NCBI GenBank assembly: GCA_964369635.1
Contig: CAYJGN010000027.1
Coordinates: forward strand, 1 to 24,652
Length of the DNA: 24,652 nt
Reading direction: 5' to 3'
Source: CAYJGN01 sp964369635
Lineage (GTDB): Bacteria; Bacillota; Clostridia; Oscillospirales; Ruminococcaceae
Under the pieces are notes generated by a model. It had not been told where the DNA came from and made no database searches. It worked only from the letters and a program-made list of their open reading frames with translations. The position numbers and the translations under genes are program-made. Shown here one piece after another: positions 6,838-14,817 of this stretch; the first letter of the stretch is position 1, and each line of letters begins with the position of its first letter.

Positions 6838-7713
6838 ATGCCAGTTATTAAAATATCAAATTTAACAAAAGATTATGGCGGTGGAAGAGGTGTTTTCGAT
6901 CTTTCTTTTGAGGTTTTGAAAGGTTCGGTTATGGGTTTTTTAGGGCCGAATGGCGCTGGCAAGACAACAACTATTCGCCAGCTTATGGGTTTTATAAAAA
7001 GCGATAGTGGTAGCATTGAAATTGAAGGGCTGCACCCTTTTTCTGATGCGCCGAGAATTCATTCGTTTACGGCATATCTTCCGGGCGACCCTGTTTTAAT
7101 AGATGGTATGACGGGTAGCAGTTACCTAAACTACTGCGCGAAACTTCGCGGTATTCGCGATAGTAAAAAAAGAAAGCAGTTGCTCTCCTATTTTGAGCTC
7201 GACCCCGATATCAGAATAAAGAAGATGAGCAAGGGGACAAAGCAGAAGGTGGCGCTTGTCTCAACGTTTATGGGTGATGAGCGGCTTTTTATCCTCGATG
7301 AGCCGACCTCCGGACTTGACCCTATTATGCAAAATAGATTTATTGAATATATTAATGAGCTTCGCACTGAAGGGAAGACTGTGCTTATGAGTTCGCATAT
7401 ATTTGATGAGGTTGAGAGATGTTGCGATGAAACAGCGATTATAAAGGATGGAAAACTCGTATCCCTCTCAACGGTTAAAGAAGCAAAAGAGAAGAGGCGA
7501 AAAAACATCTCTGTTATGCTTGGTAGCCTGGAAGATGCTGCAAAGCTTGCCCTGAAATTCTCGCTTAGTCAAGATAACAATAGAGTTTTTGGAGCTATAA
7601 ACAATGATTATACCGAGCTTATGCAGATGCTCTCAACTTTTAATATACTTGATATAGATATCTCTTCGCAGAGCCTTGAAGAGTATTTTATGCATTTTTA
7701 TAAGGGGGAATAG
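6838..7713 (+). CDS. ABC transporter ATP-binding protein
   Basis: 291 aa. One nucleotide-binding domain with Walker A FLGPNGAGKTTTI near residue 36, signature MSKGTKQKVAL near 132, Walker B RLFILDEP near 150, D-loop SGLD and switch histidine in MSSHIFDEVERC near 188. The C-terminal ~80 residues after the core (SVMLGSLEDAAKLA onward) form the extra regulatory domain common to ATPases of the ABC-2 exporter class. ATG 6838 follows GGAGG at 6828-6832 by five bases. The partner permease starts 2 bases after its stop. Powers export, or membrane extraction, of an unknown substrate. Confidence 0.9.
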   Translation: MPVIKISNLTKDYGGGRGVFDLSFEVLKGSVMGFLGPNGAGKTTTIRQLMGFIKSDSGSIEIEGLHPFSDAPRIHSFTAYLPGDPVLIDGMTGSSYLNYCAKLRGIRDSKKRKQLLSYFELDPDIRIKKMSKGTKQKVALVSTFMGDERLFILDEPTSGLDPIMQNRFIEYINELRTEGKTVLMSSHIFDEVERCCDETAIIKDGKLVSLSTVKEAKEKRRKNISVMLGSLEDAAKLALKFSLSQDNNRVFGAINNDYTELMQMLSTFNILDIDISSQSLEEYFMHFYKGE

Positions 7714-7715
7714 AT

Positions 7716-8513
7716 ATGAGAGCTATTTTTTTCGAAGAGTTTCGCAAGCGATATAAAATAAATGCAGCGGTTATTGCGGTTCTGCTTATGTATTTTTTTA
7801 TAATTATTGGGATGTTTGATCCAAATTCACCAGACCTTGCGGCGGTATTAGAAGGATTAAATCTACCAGAAGGGATGCTTGCGGCATTTGGTTTTAGTGG
7901 GGATAGCACCGACCTTACCTCTTTTATAGCAAGCTACCTATATGGTTTTATATTTATTGTTTTTCCGCTCATCTATTCGGTAGTAACGGCAAATTCGCTC
8001 GTCGCAGCTTCAATTGATAGGGGATATATGGCAACGCTTCTCGCATCGCCAATATCAAGAATGCAGATAATTTCTGCGAAAATTTCATATTTGAAGTCCT
8101 CGATTTTTGCGATAATTGCGATTTCAGCTTTGGCTGGATTTGTTGGTTGCGAAATATTGCACCCGGGACTTTTAGACGCTCGAAAATACCTTTACATCAA
8201 CATAGCGGTGCTGATACTGCATATAGCGATATCGGGAATTTTATTCTTTTTCTCGGCAATAATGAGTGAGAGCTCAAAATCGCTTCTCTTTGGAGGTGGT
8301 CTTGTAACTATCTTCTACCTACTCGATATGATAGCATCAGCAGACCCGATGTTTGATAGTTTTAAATATTTTACCCCATTCACCCTTTTTGATGCTTCTG
8401 CAATAATAGCTGGTGAAAATGTTAGCTTGCAGATATTAGCGCTTGTAGCTATAGCGACCATTTCATATTCGGCAGCGGCTGCTATTTTTAGAAAAAGGGA
8501 TATCGCGGTTTAA
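7716..8513 (+). CDS. ABC-2 type permease
   Basis: 265 aa with six predicted membrane helices (about residues 17-36, 65-90, 120-142, 155-180, 188-207, 235-256). A large outer loop follows TM1 (DPNSPDLAAVLEGLNLPEG), and the S-x-x-R-x-x-I motif (ASPISRMQIISAK) between TM2 and TM3 is typical of ABC-2 permeases. The gene begins two bases after the stop of the ATPase gene, with GGGGGA at 7704-7709 as ribosome site, the same unusual G-run seen before the other ABC ATPase gene. Followed by a strong terminator, so the ATPase and permease form a two-gene operon. Confidence 0.87.
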   Translation: MRAIFFEEFRKRYKINAAVIAVLLMYFFIIIGMFDPNSPDLAAVLEGLNLPEGMLAAFGFSGDSTDLTSFIASYLYGFIFIVFPLIYSVVTANSLVAASIDRGYMATLLASPISRMQIISAKISYLKSSIFAIIAISALAGFVGCEILHPGLLDARKYLYINIAVLILHIAISGILFFFSAIMSESSKSLLFGGGLVTIFYLLDMIASADPMFDSFKYFTPFTLFDASAIIAGENVSLQILALVAIATISYSAAAAIFRKRDIAV

Positions 8514-8557
8514 AATAGCTTTATGATTAGCTCCCCGAAGAAAGATAGAGACAACAA

Positions 8558-8589
8558 AAAAGCGATGTGAATTTATTCACATCGCTTTT
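8558..8589. terminator. bidirectional intrinsic terminator
   Basis: Perfect 14-pair stem AAAAGCGATGTGAA/TTCACATCGCTTTT with a TTTA loop, A-rich before and T-rich after. It closes the ABC operon on the plus strand and lies downstream of cheB on the minus strand. Confidence 0.85.
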
Positions 8590-8660
8590 ATAATACTAAG
8601 TTTTATTTTAACTGGGATAACTATTTATAAGAAAGGATGAGCTAATATCGCACCCTATCG

Positions 8661-9278
8661 TTATTTAAGAGATAGAAGATAGCTCACTATTGTTTCAGCT
8701 ATTCGGCTAATGTCGGTTTCAATTATAACGGCACCTCGTTTTCTCGCCTCCATAGGCATGCCGTAGACAACCGAGCTATTCTCATCTTGTCCGATAGTAT
8801 AGCCGCCTGATTTTCGAATATCAAGCAGACCTCGAGCGCCGTCATCCCCCATTCCGGTTAGGATGACCCCGATTGCATCTTTTCCGCCTGCTATGGCAAC
8901 AGACGAGAAGAGGACATCAACCGAGGGACAGTGCCCAGAAACCTTTCCTCCATCGAAGCACTGAACAGTATAGCTCTCACCCACTCGAATAATCCGAACC
9001 TGCTTATCTCCACCTGGAGATATAAGGCAAAGACCAGGGCGCAAAACGTCTCCGTGTTTTGCTTCACGTACCTCGAGTGCCGTTAGCTTATCGAGTCGCT
9101 TTGCATACATATCGGTAAAAACTTCAGGCATATGCTGGGTAATAATTATTCCCGGAGTTGTTGCGGGTAGCATACTTACAACTTTTAGTATCGCTTCAGT
9201 ACCGCCCGTTGAGGCGCCGATAGCTATTATAGCTTTTCTGGCTTTTGCGCTAAATGATATATCTGCTATAATAGCCAC
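8661..9278 (-). CDS. cheB: chemotaxis protein-glutamate methylesterase, catalytic domain only (CheB-like)
   Basis: About 200 aa, against roughly 350 for normal CheB. The catalytic triad of the methylesterase is present: Ser in AIGASTGG near residue 25, His in ITQHMPEVF near 50, Asp in VILTGMGDDGA near 145. The whole N-terminal receiver domain is missing, so it cannot be switched on by phosphate from CheA in the classic way. Role: removes methyl groups (and deamidates glutamines) on chemoreceptors, opposing CheR. Start is uncertain. GGAGGT (9283-9278) is followed at 5 and 8 bases by ATT and ATA in frame; the only ordinary codons (TTG 9284, GTG 9278) overlap the ribosome site itself. The coordinate given uses GTG 9278. 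Last gene of the che cluster. Confidence 0.85.
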   Translation of the reverse strand: MAIIADISFSAKARKAIIAIGASTGGTEAILKVVSMLPATTPGIIITQHMPEVFTDMYAKRLDKLTALEVREAKHGDVLRPGLCLISPGGDKQVRIIRVGESYTVQCFDGGKVSGHCPSVDVLFSSVAIAGGKDAIGVILTGMGDDGARGLLDIRKSGGYTIGQDENSSVVYGMPMEARKRGAVIIETDISRIAETIVSYLLSLK

Positions 9279-9303
9279 CTCCAAAAATTTGTTAATTAAT
9301 AAA

Positions 9304-9339
9304 TCGACGCAATTCTTAAATTAAGAAGAGTTGCGTCGA
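9304..9339 (-). terminator. hairpin between cheR and cheB (terminator or attenuator)
   Basis: Minus-strand stem TCGACGCAA/TTGCGTCGA (nine pairs), continuing through a three-base bulge into TTCTT/AAGAA, then the weak U-tract TTTATTAATT. It could reduce read-through into cheB or act as a processing site. Confidence 0.5.
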
Positions 9340-9372
9340 AATATTTAATTTTGATTAAAAAGATAGTTTTCT

Positions 9373-10182
9373 TTAAGGTCTTCTGTATGTTGCTGAAGCA
9401 ATAAACTTATAATCGGTGATATTTTCAGATATAACCTCGCTATGACCTATAAAGAGGTATCCTTCGGGGTTTGTCGCACCGTTAAATCTGCGTGTAAGGG
9501 CGTCCCTTGTATCTTTATCATAGTATATCATAACGTTTCTGCAGAAGATAACATCGAACTTTAGCTTGAAAGATATCGGGTCCATTAGATTGAACTTGCG
9601 AAAAACAACGTTTTTCTTTATCTCGTCGATAACTTCATAATGGCCATCTGGGCGCATCTTGAAATATTTTTTTAGCATCTCTTTTGGAAAATCTCGAAGA
9701 CCATCTGCTGGGTAAACTCCTTTTGTTGCCGCCGATAGAGCTCGAAGAGATATATCAGTTGCTAAAACTCTCGTATCCCAACCTGGTTTGTTTGCGAAAT
9801 GCTCCTTTAAAAGGATAGCCAAAGTGTATGGTTCTTGGCCCGAACTGCAACCAGCACTCCAGATTCCGAGAACCTTACTTCCTGCTTTTTTGTGCTCGAG
9901 ATATGGGAGAACAGTATTTTTAAAGTAATCAAAATGGCTGTGTTCACGCATAAAATATGTGTAGTTTGTGGTAACTTTATTGAGGTACTCATCAATAGCG
10001 CCTGAATCCTTAGTTGTTGTTATAAAATCAACATACTCAGAAAAGCTCGAAAATCCACGGCTCGAGATAACATTTGCAAGCCTGCTGATAAGCAACTGCT
10101 GCTTTTTTTCGAGGTCAAGCCCAAACTTCACCTTTGTGAAATTTGCAAGCTTTACAAAATCTCGCTCAGATAGAGTTTGCAT
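9373..10182 (-). CDS. cheR: chemotaxis protein methyltransferase CheR
   Basis: 269 aa, normal length. The N-terminal helical CheR domain (residues ~1-75, ERDFVKLANFTKVKFGLDL) contacts receptors. The SAM-binding Rossmann core begins at VLGIWSAGCSSGQEPYTLAI (near 104), with the acidic VLATDIS strand near 142 and the FDVIFCRNVMIYYD motif near 210 that are diagnostic of CheR. It transfers methyl groups from SAM to receptor glutamates, tuning receptor activity. No C-terminal receptor-tether-binding insertion is evident. ATG 10182 follows GAGGAG. Twelve bases separate it from cheW, so the two are co-transcribed. Confidence 0.95.
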   Translation of the reverse strand: MQTLSERDFVKLANFTKVKFGLDLEKKQQLLISRLANVISSRGFSSFSEYVDFITTTKDSGAIDEYLNKVTTNYTYFMREHSHFDYFKNTVLPYLEHKKAGSKVLGIWSAGCSSGQEPYTLAILLKEHFANKPGWDTRVLATDISLRALSAATKGVYPADGLRDFPKEMLKKYFKMRPDGHYEVIDEIKKNVVFRKFNLMDPISFKLKFDVIFCRNVMIYYDKDTRDALTRRFNGATNPEGYLFIGHSEVISENITDYKFIASATYRRP

Positions 10183-10194
10183 AATATCTCCTCT

Positions 10195-10662
10195 TTATTC
10201 CGGTTTAAACATCGATGCAACATCGAGTCTTAAAACAATAGTTTCATCTTCAAGGGATACCATAGATTCGGTAAGAGCTATGTGATTATCTATAGGTATG
10301 GGGCTGAAATGAGAGATATTAATATCGATAACCTGAAGGACCGAATCAACAACTATTCCCATCATAGATTCTTCATACTCGAGTATTACAACGCAAGTGT
10401 TTGAAGTAGGCTCTGCATATGGTTTGTTCATACGAAGTCTCAAATCAATAACAGGGACTATCTGTCCGCGAAGATTTAAAACCCCCATGATATAATCAGG
10501 CACGGTTGGGATATTTCGAACGGTATAGCTCGGTAGTATCTCGATAACATTGTTCGTGCTTATACCAAAGACAAGATTATCCGACATGAATGTTAAAAAT
10601 CGCTCTGTAACAACAGGAGGAGCTTGATTTAGAGCATCTAATGTTTTTGTTTCTTCATACAT
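10195..10662 (-). CDS. cheW: chemotaxis coupling protein CheW
   Basis: 155 aa, the standard single CheW domain. Signature stretches: FLTFMSDNLVFGISTNNVIEI near residue 22, IPTVPDYIMGVLNLRGQIVPVIDLR near 50 (the receptor/CheA contact strand with the NLRG turn), and MGIVVDSVLQVIDI near 100. It bridges chemoreceptors and the CheA kinase in the signalling array. About 15 extra residues precede the domain. ATG 10662 has AAGGAGG upstream (10676-10670), overlapping the stop of cheA, so coupling to cheA translation is likely. Confidence 0.95.
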   Translation of the reverse strand: MYEETKTLDALNQAPPVVTERFLTFMSDNLVFGISTNNVIEILPSYTVRNIPTVPDYIMGVLNLRGQIVPVIDLRLRMNKPYAEPTSNTCVVILEYEESMMGIVVDSVLQVIDINISHFSPIPIDNHIALTESMVSLEDETIVLRLDVASMFKPE

Positions 10663-10675
10663 AATAAATTCCTCC

Positions 10676-12802
10676 TTAAACTTTCAGATGCTGATTTGAA
10701 TGGACGTTATTTATATCGAGAATGAGGCTTATGTTACCATCACCAAGGATAGTACAACCGCTTATTCCAACATTCTTCACCTTGAAGTTGTTTAGATATG
10801 ACGGTAGCGGTTTTACAACAACCTGCTGCTCGCCGATAAGCTGGTCAACAAAGAGACAATATGAGCGGTCTCCCGTTTCAACCCAGATAACAATGCCGTC
10901 GTCGATAGTGGTATCGCTTTCAATTCCGAATTTATCAGCGAGTTTAACTATCGGATAAAATTCGCCCATGCATTTTAGCATCTCGTTATTCTCAGCGTCT
11001 CTGATAATATCAGAGCTGCTTGCTTTAAACGACTGCTTAATATTTGCTATCGGAATGGTGAAGATATGCTCACCGACAGAAATTTCCATACCGTTTACTA
11101 TTGCAAGAGTTAGAGGTATTTTCAGGGTGAATTTCGAACCCTTACCAAGCTCGCTCTCGAGGGTTACAGTGCCACCTATTACCTCGATATTCTTTTTAAC
11201 AACATCGAGTCCAACTCCACGGCCCGAATATTCGGTTACCTGCGCGTTCGTTGAGAATCCAGGTAGCATAAGTAGCTGAAGGATCTCTTTTCTGCTATAT
11301 TCTTCAGGTGCTTTTGTTAGAACTCCTCTATCAATAGCCTTTTCAAGGATAGACTCGTGGTCCATGCCCTTACCATCATCCTGAATAGAAATAACAACCT
11401 CACTGCCGGTATGCTCTGCCATAAGTATGATTTCCCCTTGCTCTTTCTTTCCGTTAGCAAGGCGGTCGGCAACATTTTTCTCCATAGCATGGTCCATAGC
11501 ATTTCGAACGATATGCATAATAGGGTCTGCTATATTATCGACAATGGTTTTATCAACCTCGGTATCTTCACCGATGATAGTTAGTTTAACATCTTTGCCG
11601 AGCGATTTTGTCATATCGCGAACTATTCGGTTCATCTTCTGGAAGACGCCTGATACAGATACCATTCGAAGGGACATAGAGATATCTTGCAAATCATCAG
11701 TTAGTTTGCGAAGCTGTCTTGTAGATTTAAGGAAACTATCAAGATGAGCTTTTTCGATACCTGTTGTTGATGCGACCATAGACTCGCTTATAACTATCTC
11801 GCCGACAACCGCCATAAGCTGGTCGAGCTTTGATAGATTAACAGAGATAAGACTCTGCTTTGTAGGCGCTGCATTTTTCGCGGGCGCTGCATCCTTTTTA
11901 GCCGCCGCTTTCTTCGCTGGTTTCTCTTCTTTTGGAGTTTCTGCCTTAGGTGCGGGAGCAACCTCTTCTTTTGGAGCCTCTTCTTTTGGTGCCGCCTCTT
12001 TTTTAGTGCCACCACCCATAGATTTACCTGCAGCTTCTGCCTCATCAAGGGTTTTTGGATTGACAACAGGATCGATTGAATGGATATTAGCATGTCCTGT
12101 TAGAGTGTCGATAGCTGATTGCAAATCTTCTTCTGAGGGAAGACCGACATAAAATCCTTCGGTTGCGATCTCGTCCATACGAGAGGAATTTGTTTCAACA
12201 TCATCTGGATAAAATTCAAAATCAAATCCAGCTTCATTCATAGTATTAACAACCATAAATGCACGAAGATGCTCCATACCGCAATCTTCATCAAAGAAGA
12301 TATGCAGAGCATATGGTGAAGCAAATGGTGGATAACTACCATCATTATTCGCTTCGGAGTTACCACTATCTGTCACGGTAGAGGTCTCTTCGGTAGTCTC
12401 TTGACCTGTTAGTTTATGCAAAAGGCCATCGATATCGCTTATAAAGTCTGCGACATCATCATCAAGAGGAGTTCCCTCCTCAACCTTTTGCAGATCTTCG
12501 CGGAGTCTGTCAGTACACTTAAACAGCATATTGAAAAGCTCGCTTTTCAGGTTGCTATCAAACCTATCCATTCCATTCTCGCGAATCTCAAAGAAGAGAT
12601 CTTCGATATGGTGGGAGATTTCCATAAGTGGTTTAAACTCCATCATTGCCGATGAACCTTTAATAGTATGCATGCTTCTAAAGATTTCATTTACGTCATC
12701 AACTGTGAACTCGCCGGTCTGCTCTGTATTGAGCAAAAGCTCATCAAGTCGCTCGACTAAAGAGTTCGATTCAAATAGATACGTTTCAAGTAAATTGTCC
12801 AT
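10676..12802 (-). CDS. cheA: chemotaxis histidine kinase CheA
   Basis: 708 aa with the full domain series. P1/HPt: FRSMHTIKGSSAMM places the phosphorylated His near residue 46. P2-like CheY-binding domain at about 160-250 (PYALHIFFDEDCGMEHLRAF). A Lys/Ala/Pro/Glu-rich flexible linker at ~260-315. P3 dimerisation helices ~318-385. P4 ATPase: N-box IMHIVRNAMDHAMEK, G1 QDDGKGMD, G2 GRGVGLDVVKKN. P5 CheW-like domain from ~575 to the end. In the N-box the usual DHG is DHA, a minor variant. It phosphorylates CheY in response to receptors. First gene of cheA-W-R-B; ATG 12802 follows GAGGAG. Confidence 0.96.
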   Translation of the reverse strand: MDNLLETYLFESNSLVERLDELLLNTEQTGEFTVDDVNEIFRSMHTIKGSSAMMEFKPLMEISHHIEDLFFEIRENGMDRFDSNLKSELFNMLFKCTDRLREDLQKVEEGTPLDDDVADFISDIDGLLHKLTGQETTEETSTVTDSGNSEANNDGSYPPFASPYALHIFFDEDCGMEHLRAFMVVNTMNEAGFDFEFYPDDVETNSSRMDEIATEGFYVGLPSEEDLQSAIDTLTGHANIHSIDPVVNPKTLDEAEAAGKSMGGGTKKEAAPKEEAPKEEVAPAPKAETPKEEKPAKKAAAKKDAAPAKNAAPTKQSLISVNLSKLDQLMAVVGEIVISESMVASTTGIEKAHLDSFLKSTRQLRKLTDDLQDISMSLRMVSVSGVFQKMNRIVRDMTKSLGKDVKLTIIGEDTEVDKTIVDNIADPIMHIVRNAMDHAMEKNVADRLANGKKEQGEIILMAEHTGSEVVISIQDDGKGMDHESILEKAIDRGVLTKAPEEYSRKEILQLLMLPGFSTNAQVTEYSGRGVGLDVVKKNIEVIGGTVTLESELGKGSKFTLKIPLTLAIVNGMEISVGEHIFTIPIANIKQSFKASSSDIIRDAENNEMLKCMGEFYPIVKLADKFGIESDTTIDDGIVIWVETGDRSYCLFVDQLIGEQQVVVKPLPSYLNNFKVKNVGISGCTILGDGNISLILDINNVHSNQHLKV

Positions 12803-12919
12803 ACTTTCTCCTCACACTAAGAATTAAACAAAAACATTGCATTGAAATAATAAGAAGTTTATAATGTAATTATAATATATTTATTGAAAAAAAGGAACAT
12901 AAATTTTAAAGGTGATAAG
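12803..12919. promoter_or_regulatory. divergent promoter region between cheA and the FliK-like gene
   Basis: Plus strand: TTGCAT at 12837-12842, 17 bases, TATAAT at 12860-12865, an excellent sigma-A-type promoter for the gene at 12920. Minus strand: TATAAT-like words exist in the AT-rich centre, but no convincing -35 and no sigma-28 (TAAA/GCCGATAT) element could be found for cheA. Confidence 0.65.
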
Positions 12920-14341
12920 ATGGCGAATATTTTAAAGGTTACAGTACCTGTAAGCGGGTACGAAAATAATAACTTCCAAAGGCCAAATGCGGCGAAAATT
13001 CCGGATCCTGCTATTCAAGGAGCGATTAATCCAGATAAGGTTTCAAAGCCTGATGCAAGGAGCGACGGAGCGAGTGAGCAGAATATTGCGATGCGGTTTC
13101 GCTATGAGTCGAATTTTGAAAACTTTATGCGACAGATTAATTCTATGCCGAATTTGTCAGATGAATTTTCGAGATTTTTTCTCGAGCTATCAGCAACATA
13201 TGCAGAGTCTGGTTTATCGGGAGACTTTGCGGAGCAGATTGCGGCGTTTATCGAGATGACGAAACTATCGTCGGAAGAGCTTCTTGCATTTATGAAAAAT
13301 GCGGGAAGTGCTTCAGTTCGCTTTAACGGTGCTTTCTTCACCTTGTTAAGTCAAGCTATGCAGAATTCGCAATCGGTAGAGTTTCGCCAATCGGTGCTTG
13401 AGTTTCTTCGCAGATATGTTGATATGGCAGAAGGCTATCATATCCTAAAAAATATAAACACAACGCTTGATCAGATATATATGAGAATGTTTGCCCCTCA
13501 TAAAGATAATCTTTCGGATATGGCAAAATCTTTGCAGCTTACCAGCACAGGTGACGGGGTTCACAACCTATCTGTGCTAAAAGATGGGATAATGCCACTG
13601 CTCAACCGATATATAAGCAGTTTCCATGATAGGGGAGATCTCCGTGAGCTTGCGGCGATGCTCGCTTCATATGTATCAAGACTTGAAAACGGCGGGCAAA
13701 ACAGGGTTATGGATGCGTTTTTGCAACTTATGCGTTTTCAGTCGATGCAACAGACATTTGAGAATTTCGACCCAGCCCTTCTCTTCACCGTTTTAGAGAA
13801 TACCGAATTTGAGAAAACAGGCAGAGAGCAGAGTTGGATGAAGGGTCTTTCAGATATGATTGAATCGGGTCTTGCATCAGATGCACCTGCTGAAACTAAA
13901 GAAACTCTTCGAAACCTTATGCAGTCGATACTGCTAAATGAGAGTGTATACATGCCGGTTCTCCATATGATGCTCCCGATGACAGTTGAAGAAAAAACAA
14001 CATTCTGCGAGATGTGGATAGATCCTGATGCCGATGCGAAAAACAGGGCGGAAACAGGCGGGAACACGGTGCAAGGTCTTGTTAAATTCGATATTGCAGA
14101 CATCGGATTCTTCGATCTCTTTTTTGTAAATAAAGGTGATAATCTAAAGATGCAGATAGGTTGTCCCGAAGGACTAAACGAAGATATAGATATGATACGC
14201 GAAGATATTAAAAGAATAGTTGCAACACATGGGTTTTATGCGGATGAATTGTTTGTCGATTGCGAAGTTTCAAGCATTCCAATATCTGAAGCGTTTCCGA
14301 AAATATTCGAAAGGGAGAATTCTGTAAATGTCAGCATTTAA
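12920..14341 (+). CDS. FliK-like flagellar protein (YlqG-type)
   Basis: 473 aa, soluble, mostly helical, without signal peptide. The N-terminus (about 50 residues) is disordered and polar, and the middle is helix-rich (for example FMRQINSMPNLSDEFSRFFLE). The C-terminal ~110 residues show a FliK-C-like beta domain: GLVKFDIADIGFFDLFF, then NLKMQIGCPEGL, then a helix and FYADELFVDCE. Assignment also leans on the neighbour: it overlaps by 14 bases a small FlhB-C-like gene, the same arrangement as B. subtilis ylqG-ylqH. Role of this pair in flagellar export is not established. ATG 12920 is selected by GGTGAT at 12911-12916; upstream in-frame codons lack a ribosome site. A separate true fliK lies in the main operon. 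Confidence 0.6.
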   Translation: MANILKVTVPVSGYENNNFQRPNAAKIPDPAIQGAINPDKVSKPDARSDGASEQNIAMRFRYESNFENFMRQINSMPNLSDEFSRFFLELSATYAESGLSGDFAEQIAAFIEMTKLSSEELLAFMKNAGSASVRFNGAFFTLLSQAMQNSQSVEFRQSVLEFLRRYVDMAEGYHILKNINTTLDQIYMRMFAPHKDNLSDMAKSLQLTSTGDGVHNLSVLKDGIMPLLNRYISSFHDRGDLRELAAMLASYVSRLENGGQNRVMDAFLQLMRFQSMQQTFENFDPALLFTVLENTEFEKTGREQSWMKGLSDMIESGLASDAPAETKETLRNLMQSILLNESVYMPVLHMMLPMTVEEKTTFCEMWIDPDADAKNRAETGGNTVQGLVKFDIADIGFFDLFFVNKGDNLKMQIGCPEGLNEDIDMIREDIKRIVATHGFYADELFVDCEVSSIPISEAFPKIFERENSVNVSI

Positions 14342-14711
14342 TGATATACTAAACCAAAAAGCGGTTGCGCTTTCATATAATGAGGGGGGCAACGCAGCTC
14401 CTATAATAGTTGCTTCAGGGATGGGGCATCTTGCTATGAAGATAGTTGAAGTTGCAAAAGAGCGCGGAATAGCGATATATGAAGATAACTCACTAGCAAC
14501 TATCTTAACTCAGCTTGAGCTTGGAACGCCTATCCCAGAAGAGCTGTATGCAGCTATTGTTGATATATATGTATACTTTTTGAACTTCAAACCAAAAGCG
14601 ATGCGTGAAGCAGAGGCTTTAGCAGCAGATGAAACTGCGCAAACAAAGGCTTCTGAGATTGAAGATGGCCAAATCACCTTTGATGACCAAAATAACCGAA
14701 TAGGTGAATAA
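14328..14711 (+). CDS. FlhB C-terminal-domain homologue (FlhX/YlqH-type)
   Basis: 127 aa. Residues ~8-88 match the cytoplasmic C-terminal domain of FlhB/YscU export-switch proteins: KAVALSYNEGGNAAPIIVASGMG, then IVEVAKERGIAIYED, then LTQLELGTPIPEELYAAIVDIYVYF. The four membrane helices of FlhB are absent, and the sequence starts just after the place where the self-cleaving NPTH motif would lie, so the protein resembles the released half of FlhB. In other bacteria such FlhX proteins can partly replace that half in switching export substrate. The last ~35 residues are an acidic tail. Overlaps the FliK-like gene upstream; a terminator follows. Confidence 0.82.
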   Translation: MSAFNDILNQKAVALSYNEGGNAAPIIVASGMGHLAMKIVEVAKERGIAIYEDNSLATILTQLELGTPIPEELYAAIVDIYVYFLNFKPKAMREAEALAADETAQTKASEIEDGQITFDDQNNRIGE

Positions 14712-14777
14712 ACAGGGTGAAAAGCGCCGCAGTATGCGAGGTTTTTAGAGAAAGTTGAATTATTATGCATTGGTTTT

Positions 14778-14817
14778 AACCGTTGAAACGAGGATATCGT
14801 TTCGGCGGTTTTATTAT
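14778..14817 (+). terminator. intrinsic terminator after the FlhB-like gene
   Basis: Stem AACCGTTGAAACGA/TCGTTTCGGCGGTT (14 pairs including two G-T wobbles), loop GGATA, followed by TTATTATT. Lies between two convergent genes and directly abuts the stop of the PilZ gene. Confidence 0.75.

Noticed and set aside
11794..12093. Very basic Lys/Arg-rich open frame on the minus strand
   Set aside because: It is an alternative-frame reading of the Lys/Ala/Glu-rich linker of cheA.
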